A stretch of 64,000 nt of DNA from contig NZ_CXOO01000014.1 in NCBI RefSeq assembly GCF_001269385.1, forward strand, positions 171 through 64,170, read 5' to 3'. This document shows, in pieces, positions 40,186 to 48,356 of the stretch. The DNA is from Limnohabitans sp. DM1. Lineage in GTDB: Bacteria; Pseudomonadota; Gammaproteobacteria; Burkholderiales; Burkholderiaceae_C. Below the pieces are notes generated by a model that worked only from the letters and a program-made list of their open reading frames with translations, was not told where the DNA came from and did no database searches. How positions within the stretch are numbered: position 1 is the first letter of the stretch; every line of letters begins with the position of its first letter. The position numbers were made by a program, and so were the translations under genes.

Positions 40186-40347
40186 GTGTTACTCGTGTTC
40201 AATACCAAGGGCCATTGCGGCAGCCTCGGGCGCACATTGTGACGCAGCCCACTGATCCAAGCTGTTGCCGCCCTGACAAGCCTGTGCAGCCATGACCTGT
40301 GAGTCTGTGACCCCTTGCTTGTCAGCGTTGTTGCCGAAGGCTGCCTC

Positions 40348-41022
40348 TCATGAACAGGAGCGCACCAAGCCAGCTTGCACATCCCGGTCAAACTGCGCCA
40401 TCGCATCAAGGGTCACGGGGTCGGTGGCCAAGCCTGCTGCAAACTCGGGGCGCACCGTGACCGCGTGGGCACCCACAGCGATCAAACGCGACAGTACGTC
40501 GGCCGATTTGATGCTGGCGGCCAGCAGTTGCAAGCCATCAGACTGCACCGCGACACAGGCTTCGATCAGTGACCACACATCGCGGCCATCGGCTTGCAGG
40601 CGGCCTACATAGGGCGCGACAAAATTGGCACCTTGCGCCCTTGCCCACAGCAGTTGCATCGGGTTGGACAAGCCCGTCAGCAAGGTGGGCACGCCCCAAG
40701 CCTGCACCTCGCGCAGCACCGGCTGCCAGTCGGGATGGCACGGCAGCTTGATGGTCAGGCGTACGTGGGCCTGCACGGCAACGGGCAGCAGCACTTCAAG
40801 CCACTGGGCGGCTTCGCCCACGTCGGCGCGGGGCAGTTGCAGCATCAGCTCAGGAATGCGGGCCTCGCCCGCCTGCGCCACCAGCTGCAGATAGCCGCTC
40901 AGACTGACCGGCAAACCGGCTTGAATGACCAGCGTGGGGTTGGTCGTCACGCCATGCACTGGCGGGCAGCCTGCGGGCAGCGCCCATTGGCGGGCATCGG
41001 CCGAGTCAAGGTAGAACTTCAT
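40348..41022 (-). CDS. transaldolase-family protein, fructose-6-phosphate-aldolase-like
   Basis: A 224-residue short transaldolase. The Schiff-base lysine aligns with Lys92 in RLTIKLPCHPDW, and the phosphate-side blocks VPTLLTGLSNPMQLLWA, FVAPYVGRLQ and LLAASIKSADVL follow in the E. coli FsaA order. The substrate may be a sugar phosphate or fructose-6-phosphate. It overlaps the ROK gene by 4 nt. The frame continues beyond its TGA for 52 protein-like codons (40189-40347), ending three bases before the MFS gene. Confidence 0.85.
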   Translation of the reverse strand: MKFYLDSADARQWALPAGCPPVHGVTTNPTLVIQAGLPVSLSGYLQLVAQAGEARIPELMLQLPRADVGEAAQWLEVLLPVAVQAHVRLTIKLPCHPDWQPVLREVQAWGVPTLLTGLSNPMQLLWARAQGANFVAPYVGRLQADGRDVWSLIEACVAVQSDGLQLLAASIKSADVLSRLIAVGAHAVTVRPEFAAGLATDPVTLDAMAQFDRDVQAGLVRSCS

Positions 41023-42233
41023 GCGGCGTCCTGTTTCAGGAAGATGTCCTTGTCCGGAAAAAACTGGCTGTGCAGCGGCAGCAAGGCTCCGCCTAACGCA
41101 CGGGCGTGCGCCCCCACCTGCCCCGCCAAGAGGGGCGGTTGGTGCATGCCGTCAAACCGGTACTGGCCCAGCGCCTCTTGCGTGGCAGCCATCAAGGCGG
41201 ACATCAGCGGCGCACCGAGAGAGCCGTCCATCACCACCGCGTCCAGGTCGAGCAAGGCGGCGGCACTGGCCACCGTCATGGCCAGGGCTTGACTGGCTTG
41301 GGCGATCCACGGTTCGGTGAATTCGGCATAAGCCGCATCCATGATGGCGCTTTGGTGAATGAGCAAAGGGTTGTGGCCTGCGGCCAGAAAGGCTTGTTCG
41401 AGCTGCCAGCCCGAGGCTTTTTGCAGCAGCTGCGGCGGCATGCCTGAGCACGTCGATGCCAAACCCACAGGGAGTGAGCCAATCGCCCCGGCGTTGCCTC
41501 GCTCGCCGTTCATGATGTGGCCCGACAGCACCAGGCCACCGCCGATGAAGGTGCCCACAAACACATACAAAAAACTGCGCACGCTGCGACCATGGCCCTT
41601 CAGCAATTCGGCCACGCAGGCGGCGGTGGTGTCTTTGGCAAATACCACCGGCAAATCGGTCAGGCGCTGCACTTGTGCGGGCAAGTCGATGTGCTCCCAG
41701 CGGGCCAGGGCTTGTGCAGCCGGCCCACCCATCAGGTCGGCCCACTTGTGTAGCGACAGTGGTGCGGTCAGGCCCACACCCACGGTGCGGGGCCAGAGAT
41801 CGCCCATGCGCTCTTTCAGCGTGTGCAAGCCTTGCGCCATTGACTCCAACAAGACATCCGGGTCGGGGTAGTCGTACACCACCTCCACGCGTTCCACCGG
41901 CTGGCCAGTGAAATCAGCCACCAACAGCTCCAGATTGCGCCGCCCCACCTGAATACCCACGCTGAACGCCCCTTGCGGGTTGAGCGACAGCGGCACCGAG
42001 GGCTGGCCGATTTTGCCGCGCACACGGTCTTGCTTGACGAGCAAACCGTCGTCCAGCAATCGGCCCACGATGATGGCCACCGTCTGGGTGGACAGCTGGG
42101 TCAGGCGGGCCAAATCGGCTTTGGGGATGGCCCCGTGGTGGCGGATGGCCTGCAGCACGATGCGCTCGTTGAACTGGCGCATCCCGACGTGGTTGGAACC
42201 ACGCATGGCTGAATTCGGGGTGGCGCTGTTCAT
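41019..42233 (-). CDS. ROK-family transcriptional repressor
   Basis: A 404-residue protein with an N-terminal winged helix (VLQAIRHHGAIPKADLARL, LSTQTVAIIVGRLLDDGLL) and a ROK sugar-sensing domain. The ATP-binding signature of ROK kinases is degenerate (VGIQVGRRNLELLVADF), and the zinc-binding C-x-C-G-x2-G-C motif is missing, so it is a regulator, not a kinase. It probably controls the sugar genes around it through the inverted repeat at 42778-42798. The start is ATG at 42233. Confidence 0.88.
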   Translation of the reverse strand: MNSATPNSAMRGSNHVGMRQFNERIVLQAIRHHGAIPKADLARLTQLSTQTVAIIVGRLLDDGLLVKQDRVRGKIGQPSVPLSLNPQGAFSVGIQVGRRNLELLVADFTGQPVERVEVVYDYPDPDVLLESMAQGLHTLKERMGDLWPRTVGVGLTAPLSLHKWADLMGGPAAQALARWEHIDLPAQVQRLTDLPVVFAKDTTAACVAELLKGHGRSVRSFLYVFVGTFIGGGLVLSGHIMNGERGNAGAIGSLPVGLASTCSGMPPQLLQKASGWQLEQAFLAAGHNPLLIHQSAIMDAAYAEFTEPWIAQASQALAMTVASAAALLDLDAVVMDGSLGAPLMSALMAATQEALGQYRFDGMHQPPLLAGQVGAHARALGGALLPLHSQFFPDKDIFLKQDAA

Positions 42234-42321
42234 GTCAGGAATGCTGGAAAAAATTAAACAAGTATCACGCCTTTGCAATAGAAGGCGTTGCCGTAGGCCG
42301 TGCCTTCTCCGCTTTGCGCGA

Positions 42322-42720
42322 TCAGGCTGGCCCTTTCATTTTCTCGTAAAACGCATTTCGCTCCACGGTTTCGACCTGTTCGGACTCGAAGCCTTCGGCC
42401 ACCACCAGATCGACCACGGCCTGCTGGACCGCCGTGCGGTGCTCGTCTGCGCTGTGGCACACACGCATGAAGGCCGCAGGCTGCGCCACATCGGTGACCA
42501 GCGGAAACACCAACAGCACGGCTAGGCTTACCCGCTCCAGGCTGTGGCCGGGAATACGCCCCCGGCTTGCCTTGGTTCAAAAATCAGCCTTGAATTTGGC
42601 GTCCACGAAGGCAGCGTGCTCACCAGGCAAGAATCGGAAACGGGCATCGGTCAGGGCTTTGTCGCCTACGCAGTGCCTGGTCAGTTGTTGGATTTCGAGA
42701 ACAGATTGGATGAACGACAT
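42322..42720 (-). pseudogene. 133-codon frame interrupted by one TGA; unknown family
   Basis: An ATG at 42720 with AAGGGG six bases upstream starts MSFIQSVLEIQQLTRHC and runs 47 codons to TGA (42579-42577). The same frame then stays open for 84 further codons that look coding (LVTDVAQPAAFMRVCHSADE, VERNAFYEKMKGPA). A GTG at 42519 could restart it. A 6-bp hairpin (42547-42566) starts about ten bases after the TGA. A nonsense-mutated gene is the simplest reading in this decaying locus; two small genes or recoding are alternatives. I recognise no family. Confidence 0.45.
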
Positions 42721-42777
42721 GGCAACCCCTTAGCATGGAATGGGACAAGCATCGCGCATTTGTTTTGTCTGTTAATT

Positions 42778-42798
42778 AGTAAAACTACTGGGTTTACT
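42778..42798. promoter_or_regulatory. candidate ROK operator (inverted repeat)
   Basis: AGTAAA, nine bases, TTTACT, set in a longer AT-rich stretch (TTAGTAAA and TTTACTTA half-sites). It lies between the minus-strand frame leading to the ROK gene and the plus-strand transporter remnant. Its AT-rich half-sites resemble those of NagC/Mlc/XylR-type ROK repressors. Confidence 0.5.
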
Positions 42799-42883
42799 TA
42801 GTCGATAATTTCGATTCCAATCCGTTTGCGGTCACAGAACAGGTTTTCTGCCCGGTACGAAGCCCACAACAGAGATAAGACCC

Positions 42884-43362
42884 ATGATCACCAGACGCAC
42901 ATTCCCCCGCCACGCCCGCACTAAAGCTGCGGCCACCGTGTTCACATCGGCCCTGGCGGCTGACATCACGGTGGCCTACATCACCAACGGCAACACAAAC
43001 GAAGGCTGGACGCTGATCAACGGCGATGCCCAAAAAGCCGGACAAGCCAAAGGGGTCAAGTTCATCGAGTTGGCCGCTGACAAAGGCGAGTTGTCACGTC
43101 AGCCGGCCATCGTGGAAGACATGATCACCCGCAAAGTCAATGCGATTGGCAACGCGCCGATGGACTCGGCCGTCATCGCCCACGCCATCAATGAGGCTCT
43201 GACCGCTGACATTGCCGTGGTCGCGGTGGACACCGGCACCACCTGCACCAAGTTCATATCTTGTGAACACGGGCAACCTGTCCAACATCCTGGTGCAGGC
43301 CTCGGTGATCGCCTTTTTCGCGGGTAAACAAACCTTTGTGATCCTGACGTGCGGTTTGGATC
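42884..43362 (+). pseudogene. fused remnant of an RbsB-type binding protein and RbsC-type permease
   Basis: Frame one starts MITRRTFPRHARTKAAA and gives about 110 residues of a ribose-type periplasmic binding protein (ITVAYITNGNTNEGWTLING, EDMITRKVNAI, VVAVDTG). Near 43250 the reading frame shifts by one and the next 33 residues (NLSNILVQASVIAFF, KQTFVILTCGLD) match the N-terminal part of an RbsC-like permease. The rest of the binding protein, the ATPase and most of the permease are missing, so an internal deletion is the likely cause. The transporter cannot be functional. Confidence 0.8.
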
Positions 43363-43482
43363 AACGAGGTTCGGCGCAAGCATGTGCTCAAAAAATAAGT
43401 TCCCTTGATCTGATCCAGATGCTTGCATTGACTTTCCCCCTTGATTGATCCAGCCCCAAGATGTCTGCCTTGATTGTTCCCC

Positions 43483-43557
43483 TGCAGGAGCGGTACCCCC
43501 GCCGAGATAGACATTCGCGGACCACTACCCTATCACCCCAAGTGCGGGGCTCCTGCA
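43483..43557. repeat. 9-bp inverted repeat upstream of the PfkB gene
   Basis: TGCAGGAGC (43483-43491) and GCTCCTGCA (43549-43557) are exact inverses separated by 57 bases, with partial GC-rich symmetry further inside. It lies in the 255-base stretch between the transporter remnant and the kinase, which otherwise shows no gene. It may be a deletion scar or a long-loop hairpin. Confidence 0.35.
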
Positions 43558-43616
43558 AATTCACGCAAGGCGGGAATTCACACGCCCCCCATCATCCACT
43601 GCCACTTTTCACAGCC

Positions 43617-44549
43617 ATGACCACTTCCATTTTTGTACTCGGTGAAGCCCTGATGGACTGCATCGCGCAGCCCGATGGCCAATTGCGCCCCCTGATGGGC
43701 GGCAGCCCCTTCAACCTGGCCCGAGCCGCTGCCCTGCGCGGAGCCCGCGTGGCTTACCTCAACCCCTTGTCAAGCGACCTGTTCGGGCAGGCCATGGCTC
43801 GGCAACTGCATCAAGACGGTGTGGCGCTGCCCGGCGGCTCCAGCCCCCTGCCGACTTCGCTGGCCGTTGTGCAACTGCAGGAGGGCCAACCGAGCTACGG
43901 TTTTTACCGCGAAGGGATTGCCGACCGCGACTACACGGTGGACTCCATCCTCGCCCTGCTGCAGCAACAAGCCACGCCGGGCATCTTGCACACCGGCTCA
44001 TTGGCCCTGGTACCGCCCGAACAAGGCAAAGTGCTGGCCATTGTGAAAGAAGCCAAGGCCCTGGGTTGGACCGTGAGCGTGGACATCAACCTGCGCCCCA
44101 AATTGACGGGCGATCTGGCCGCGTACTTGGTTGCGGTGCGCACGGTCATGGAGCATGCTGACTGGCTCAAGGCCAGCGACGAAGACCTGGAATCCCTGGG
44201 TTTTGCAAACGTCAAACGGATCGAATCGGCCTGTCTGGTTCAAGCACTGCGTGCCAGTGCGCAAGCGGGTGCATTGCGCCGCATTGCCCTCACCTTTGGA
44301 GGTGACGGCGCTTACCTCGACATTGACGGCCACAATCACAATCTGCCCGTGCCCCGAATCACCGTGGCCGACACCGTCGGCGCTGGTGACACCTTCTGGG
44401 GCCACACCCTGGCCGACTGGGCCATGCAGCCGCTGGGTGCTGGCGAACGCGTGAGCAGCACACTGGACCAGTCCATGAAAGCCGCCGCCATCAACTGTAC
44501 CCGCCACGGCTGCCAGCCGCCGACGCGGGAAGAGGTGTTGGCGTTTTGA
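43617..44549 (+). CDS. PfkB-family carbohydrate kinase (fructokinase-like)
   Basis: A 310-residue ribokinase-fold sugar kinase. The N-terminal FVLGEALMDCI and GGSPFNLARAAALRGA glycine-rich region and the C-terminal motif VADTVGAGDTFWGH, with the catalytic Asp, are intact. Fructose is a reasonable substrate guess from the N-terminal pattern, but ribose or another ketose is possible. ATG at 43617 is used. It is the only intact plus-strand gene of the sugar locus and stands behind the broken transporter. Confidence 0.87.
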   Translation: MTTSIFVLGEALMDCIAQPDGQLRPLMGGSPFNLARAAALRGARVAYLNPLSSDLFGQAMARQLHQDGVALPGGSSPLPTSLAVVQLQEGQPSYGFYREGIADRDYTVDSILALLQQQATPGILHTGSLALVPPEQGKVLAIVKEAKALGWTVSVDINLRPKLTGDLAAYLVAVRTVMEHADWLKASDEDLESLGFANVKRIESACLVQALRASAQAGALRRIALTFGGDGAYLDIDGHNHNLPVPRITVADTVGAGDTFWGHTLADWAMQPLGAGERVSSTLDQSMKAAAINCTRHGCQPPTREEVLAF

Positions 44550-44632
44550 GACTCTAAGGTCAGAGCTGAAACTGCGGTCTGCCAGACACAGCCACTTGGG
44601 TGTTTGTCAGCGACTTTCGCGCCGACACGGTT

Positions 44633-45271
44633 TCAGCTGGCTTGGCGTACACGCCAAGCGCCGACCAGCGCGATGACGCCGGGCACCAAAATCAAAGCCC
44701 AAATGATCTTGGAAAGGTGTGTCTGCACAAAGGGCAAATTACCGAACAAGTAGCCCACCAAAATCAAGCCGACCACCCAAATCACACCGCCCACCACGTT
44801 GAAGAATGTGAATTTGCTGCGCGTCATCTCGGCCACGCCGGCCACAAAGGGCACAAAGGTGCGAACAAACGGCATGAAACGGGCCAGGATGATGGTGACG
44901 CCACCGTATTTTTCATAGAAGGCATGGGCCTGTAGGAAAGCCTGCCGGTTGAAAAACCGGGAATTCTCCCAGCGGAAAACCTTGGGACCGAAGTACCTGC
45001 CAATTGTGTAGTTGGTCTGGTCACCCAAAATGGCCGCCGCCAGCAGCAGGCCCATGGTCAAGGGTAAATTGAGCAATTCGGCACCACACAGGGCGCCCAC
45101 AATGAACAGCAAGGAGTCGCCGGGCAAAAACGGCATGACCACCAGACCTGTCTCGATAAAAATGATCGCAAACAGCAAGGCATACACCCAGGCGCCATAC
45201 TGGCCCACAAAGGCCTCCAGGTAACGGTCTACGTGGAGGATGAAATCAATGAGTTGCAGCAAGATGTCCAT
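44633..45271 (-). CDS. DedA-family membrane protein
   Basis: A 212-residue inner-membrane protein of the DedA/SNARE-associated family. The signature region FLPGDSLLFIVGALCG is followed by GDQTNYTIGRYFGPKVF and RFMPFVRTFVPFVAGVAEM. Such proteins act in membrane homeostasis and some are undecaprenyl-phosphate or phospholipid flippases; which applies here is unknown. ATG at 45271 lies eight bases from the rraA stop, so co-transcription is likely. Confidence 0.92.
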   Translation of the reverse strand: MDILLQLIDFILHVDRYLEAFVGQYGAWVYALLFAIIFIETGLVVMPFLPGDSLLFIVGALCGAELLNLPLTMGLLLAAAILGDQTNYTIGRYFGPKVFRWENSRFFNRQAFLQAHAFYEKYGGVTIILARFMPFVRTFVPFVAGVAEMTRSKFTFFNVVGGVIWVVGLILVGYLFGNLPFVQTHLSKIIWALILVPGVIALVGAWRVRQAS

Positions 45272-45278
45272 GCGCCGA

Positions 45279-45818
45279 TTATCTCTGCACAAAAGCAGTG
45301 TCGGACAAGGCCGTCGAATCTTCTGATCGCAGCACCATGCCGTCTGCGTCGGCGTAGAGCCAGTCGCCAGGCTTCACCCAAACGCCTTGAATGAGGACCG
45401 ACACATCGCGCAGCCCCTGATCGCATCGGACCGTGGGCATGGGGTGGAGTGCCAGTGCGCGGATTCCGATGGGCGTGGCCAAAAGTTCTGCTGCATCACG
45501 CACGCACCCATCAATCACCACACCCGCCCATCCATTGCGTGCGGCAGCTGCAGCCAAATTCCCCCCCATCAGAGCCCTGCGCAGTGAACCGGCACCGTCC
45601 ACCACCAACACGCGTCCTGCGCCTTCGGATTCGACAGCCTTTTTGACCAGACTGTTGTCTTCATAACATTTGACGGTGACGACCTGGCCTGAAAATTTCA
45701 ATCGCCCGCCAAAGTCTTTGAAGACTGGGGGCAAAACCCTGAAATGCGCCGATTCACCGGACTTGTTTTCATCGCAAAAATCGCATGTCGAAAAGGGATT
45801 GGCAGTTTGTAGTGTCAT
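45279..45818 (-). CDS. rraA: RraA-family protein (RNase E regulator / HMG aldolase-like)
   Basis: A 179-residue RraA-like protein. The blocks VEGAGRVLVVDGAGSLRRALMGGNLA and GVVIDGCVRDAAEL are characteristic. Family members either inhibit RNase E or act as 4-hydroxy-4-methyl-2-oxoglutarate aldolases; the GGNLA and DGCVRD motifs occur in both. ATG at 45818 follows AAGGGC. It diverges from the SWIB gene. Confidence 0.88.
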   Translation of the reverse strand: MTLQTANPFSTCDFCDENKSGESAHFRVLPPVFKDFGGRLKFSGQVVTVKCYEDNSLVKKAVESEGAGRVLVVDGAGSLRRALMGGNLAAAAARNGWAGVVIDGCVRDAAELLATPIGIRALALHPMPTVRCDQGLRDVSVLIQGVWVKPGDWLYADADGMVLRSEDSTALSDTAFVQR

Positions 45819-46060
45819 TCGTATAGCCCTTGAAAATGGACAAAGCCCAGAGTGAAACGCAGGCTTCTTACACAGGGCGTACGCCGAAAAAGGTGCAAAG
45901 CGCCTCGAAAGCAGCTTGAGCGAAACAAATACGCAACAACCCTGAGTAAAAGTTGACACATCTGCTTGGAAAGAGGCTGTTTCTCCAGTAGCATGCATCC
46001 AGCTGAAAACAAACTGTTTCTCAGCGGAGAAACCAACTTCCGATCAAAGGAACTTCCATC

Positions 46061-46441
46061 ATGGCAACTGCGAAAAAAACCCCGGCAAAAAAAGCTGCTC
46101 CCGCTAAAAAAGCAGCACCAGCCAAAACAGCGGCTCCTGCTAAAACAGCAGCTGCCAAAGCGCCCGCTAAAAAGGCAGCTCCTGCCAAAAAGCGCACGCC
46201 CAACCCCGCTTTCATGAAAGCACTGACACCCAGCGCAGCCTTGGCTGCTGTGGTTGGCGCAACGCCACTGCCTCGCACTGAAGTGGTCAGCAAGATGTGG
46301 ACTTACATCAAGAAGCACAACCTGCAAGACAGCGTGAACCGTCGCGCCATCAATGCCGACGACAAGCTCAAGGCGGTGTTCGGCAAGGCCCAGGTCACCA
46401 TGTTTGAAATGGCTGGCTTGATCGGCAAGCACCTGAAGTAA
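46061..46441 (+). CDS. SWIB/MDM2-domain protein with histone-H1-like tail
   Basis: A 126-residue protein. Residues 1-46 are almost only Lys, Ala and Pro in near-repeats (AKKAAPAKKAAPAKT), like the C-terminal tail of histone H1 and bacterial H1-like proteins. Residues about 48-126 form a SWIB domain ending with VFGKAQVTMFEMAGLIGKHL. Similar tail-SWIB fusions occur in Burkholderiales and Chlamydiae. DNA binding or compaction is likely but unproven. A strong bidirectional terminator follows. Confidence 0.92.
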   Translation: MATAKKTPAKKAAPAKKAAPAKTAAPAKTAAAKAPAKKAAPAKKRTPNPAFMKALTPSAALAAVVGATPLPRTEVVSKMWTYIKKHNLQDSVNRRAINADDKLKAVFGKAQVTMFEMAGLIGKHLK

Positions 46442-46452
46442 TTCAGACACAC

Positions 46453-46490
46453 CCCATGAAAAAACCCGCCTCGGCGGGTTTTTTCATGGG
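46453..46490. terminator. bidirectional intrinsic terminator (18-bp perfect stem)
   Basis: CCCATGAAAAAACCCGCC, loop TC and the exact reverse complement. With A/T tracts on both sides it can end both the plus-strand SWIB message and the minus-strand acetolactate-synthase-like message. The two-base loop implies that the innermost pairs do not form. Confidence 0.9.
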
Positions 46491-46525
46491 CGCGCGGTGC
46501 AAGTGACGCGCCCCGAGCCCACGAT

Positions 46526-48226
46526 TCAAGTTGCGGGTCTGGCCAATGCGGCATCGGTGATGGCCTGCAAAGTGCCTCGGGTGGTGATCACCTCGGGGTC
46601 CAGCATCACCTCGATCAATGTGCCTTGCGGGCGGGCCAGTGCAGCCGTCAAAGCAGATTCGAACTCATCGGTTTGGCGTATGCGGGTGGCCGCATAGCCA
46701 TAAGCTTGGGCCAAGGCCACAAAGTCAGGGTTTTGCAGCTGCGAACCGGTGACGTGTTGCGGGTATTCACGCTCTTGGTGCATGCGGATCGTGCCGTACA
46801 TGCCGTTGTTCAAAAGCACGATGATGGTTTTGGCGCCATGCTGAACGGCGGTGGCCAACTCTTGCCCATTCATCAAAAAATCGCCGTCCCCAGCGATGGT
46901 GAACACCAAGCGCCCTGTCAACAAGCTGGCCGCAATGCCCGCCGGCACGCCATAACCCATGGCCCCCACCGTGGGAGCCAATTGGGTCTTGTGCCCCTTG
47001 ACCAAACCATGGTGCTTGAAAAAGCGGTGTATCCAGCTGGCAAAGTTGCCCGCGCCATTGGTCAAGACCGCATCGCTTGGTAAATGCTTTTGCAACAGTC
47101 CCACGATGGCAGGCATGTCAATGTCGCCGGGCAAATGTTGGGGCTGCAGGTTGCTCAGGTAAGCCTCATGAACTTGCTGCGTCCAGGCCGTCCAGGGCAA
47201 GTCAGGCGGCGCGGTCAGCACCTCCAGGCTTCGGGCTGCGGCATTCATGGTTGACAAAATGGCCAAGTCAGCCTGGTAGACGCGGTTCAATTCTTCTGCA
47301 CTGCCATGGATGTGCGCCAGCTTTTGGACCGGCTTGGGCACCTGCAGCAGCGTGTAGCCACCGGTGGTCATCTCGCCCAAACGCGGGCCAATGGCCAAGA
47401 TCAGGTCGGACTCTTTGATGCGTGCGGCCAAGGCGGGGTTGATGCCAATGCCCACATCACCAGCGTATTGGGGATGGTGGTTGTCGAAGGTGTCCTGAAA
47501 ACGAAACGCATTGGCCACGGGCAATTGCCAATTTTCGGCAAAGCGCTGCAAGGCCTGAGCAGCTTGAACCGTCCAGCCGCCGCCACCACAAATGACCAAG
47601 GGTTGGCGCGCAGCCAGCAGCATGTCACGCAAACTGCGCAGTGCGCCGGGGTCGCTCCAGGCCTGCACGGGCTCCACGCGTGGCAGCGCCTGTGCTGCCT
47701 GAACGGGCTGGATCAGCATGTCTTCGGGCAGCACCAGCACCACGGGACCAGGGCGCCCGTTCATGGCCGTGGCAAATGCACGCGCCACATACTCGGGCAG
47801 GCGCTTGGGGTCGTCCACGCGCTCCACCCGTTTGGCCATGCCTTTGGTCGAGGGGCCAAAGAAATGCGTGTAGTCCATTTCCTGAAAGGCTTCACGATCG
47901 CGCGTATCGCTGGCCACGTCGCCCACAAACAGCACCATGGGCGTGGAGTCCTGAAAGGCCGTGTGCACTCCAATGGACGCATTGGTCGCGCCTGGGCCTC
48001 GTGTCACGAAACACACCCCCGGACGACCCGTGAGTCGCCCCTGGGCTTCGGCCATGAATGCGGCGCCGCCCTCCTGTCGACAGGTCACAAAGCGAATCTG
48101 GTCACGGTGCAGATGAAAACCGTCCAGCACCGCCAGATAGCTTTCGCCTGGCACCCCGAAAGCATGGGTAACGCCTTGGGCCAAAAGGCATTCAACAAGC
48201 AGGTGGCCAGCGATTTTTGAGTTCAT
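46526..48226 (-). CDS. acetolactate-synthase-like thiamine-diphosphate enzyme
   Basis: A 566-residue ThDP-dependent enzyme of the large IlvB/BFD class. The activating glutamate is Glu52 in CRQEGGAAFMAEA and the ThDP/Mg motif is TIAGDGDFLMNGQEL with NNGMYGTIRM. No small regulatory subunit is nearby, so it is probably not the biosynthetic IlvBH enzyme; its actual substrate is unknown. ATG at 48226 is used; an ATG three codons upstream (48235) is also possible. Confidence 0.85.
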   Translation of the reverse strand: MNSKIAGHLLVECLLAQGVTHAFGVPGESYLAVLDGFHLHRDQIRFVTCRQEGGAAFMAEAQGRLTGRPGVCFVTRGPGATNASIGVHTAFQDSTPMVLFVGDVASDTRDREAFQEMDYTHFFGPSTKGMAKRVERVDDPKRLPEYVARAFATAMNGRPGPVVLVLPEDMLIQPVQAAQALPRVEPVQAWSDPGALRSLRDMLLAARQPLVICGGGGWTVQAAQALQRFAENWQLPVANAFRFQDTFDNHHPQYAGDVGIGINPALAARIKESDLILAIGPRLGEMTTGGYTLLQVPKPVQKLAHIHGSAEELNRVYQADLAILSTMNAAARSLEVLTAPPDLPWTAWTQQVHEAYLSNLQPQHLPGDIDMPAIVGLLQKHLPSDAVLTNGAGNFASWIHRFFKHHGLVKGHKTQLAPTVGAMGYGVPAGIAASLLTGRLVFTIAGDGDFLMNGQELATAVQHGAKTIIVLLNNGMYGTIRMHQEREYPQHVTGSQLQNPDFVALAQAYGYAATRIRQTDEFESALTAALARPQGTLIEVMLDPEVITTRGTLQAITDAALARPAT

Positions 48227-48305
48227 GGGGCGCATTGTGCCCACACCCACTCGTCGGCGCTGTCACACCGGTTGAGGGGTGCCACGCAGACCTTTGGACA
48301 TTGAC

Positions 48306-48335
48306 AAAAAAGGGCTGGATGTCGCCATCCAGCCC
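48306..48335 (-). terminator. intrinsic terminator after clpB
   Basis: On the minus strand GGGCTGGATG, loop GCGA, CATCCAGCCC and then six T residues, 22 bases after the clpB stop. Confidence 0.9.
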
Positions 48336-48356
48336 CTCTCATCCACCTATCAAGGT

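Noticed and set aside
42254..42580. A 108-codon minus-strand frame across the same region as the TGA-split frame
   Set aside because: Its Arg/Gly-rich sequence is typical of an out-of-frame reading; the frame used for 42322-42720 has a better start and protein-like composition.
45953..45958. TTGACA upstream of the SWIB gene as a promoter
   Set aside because: No acceptable -10 hexamer occurs at 15-19 bases, so a promoter call would rest on the -35 alone.
46064..46200. Repetitive DNA in the SWIB gene considered as a CRISPR-like or satellite array
   Set aside because: The repeats are irregular codon repeats for Lys-Ala-Pro within an open coding frame, with no constant spacer length.
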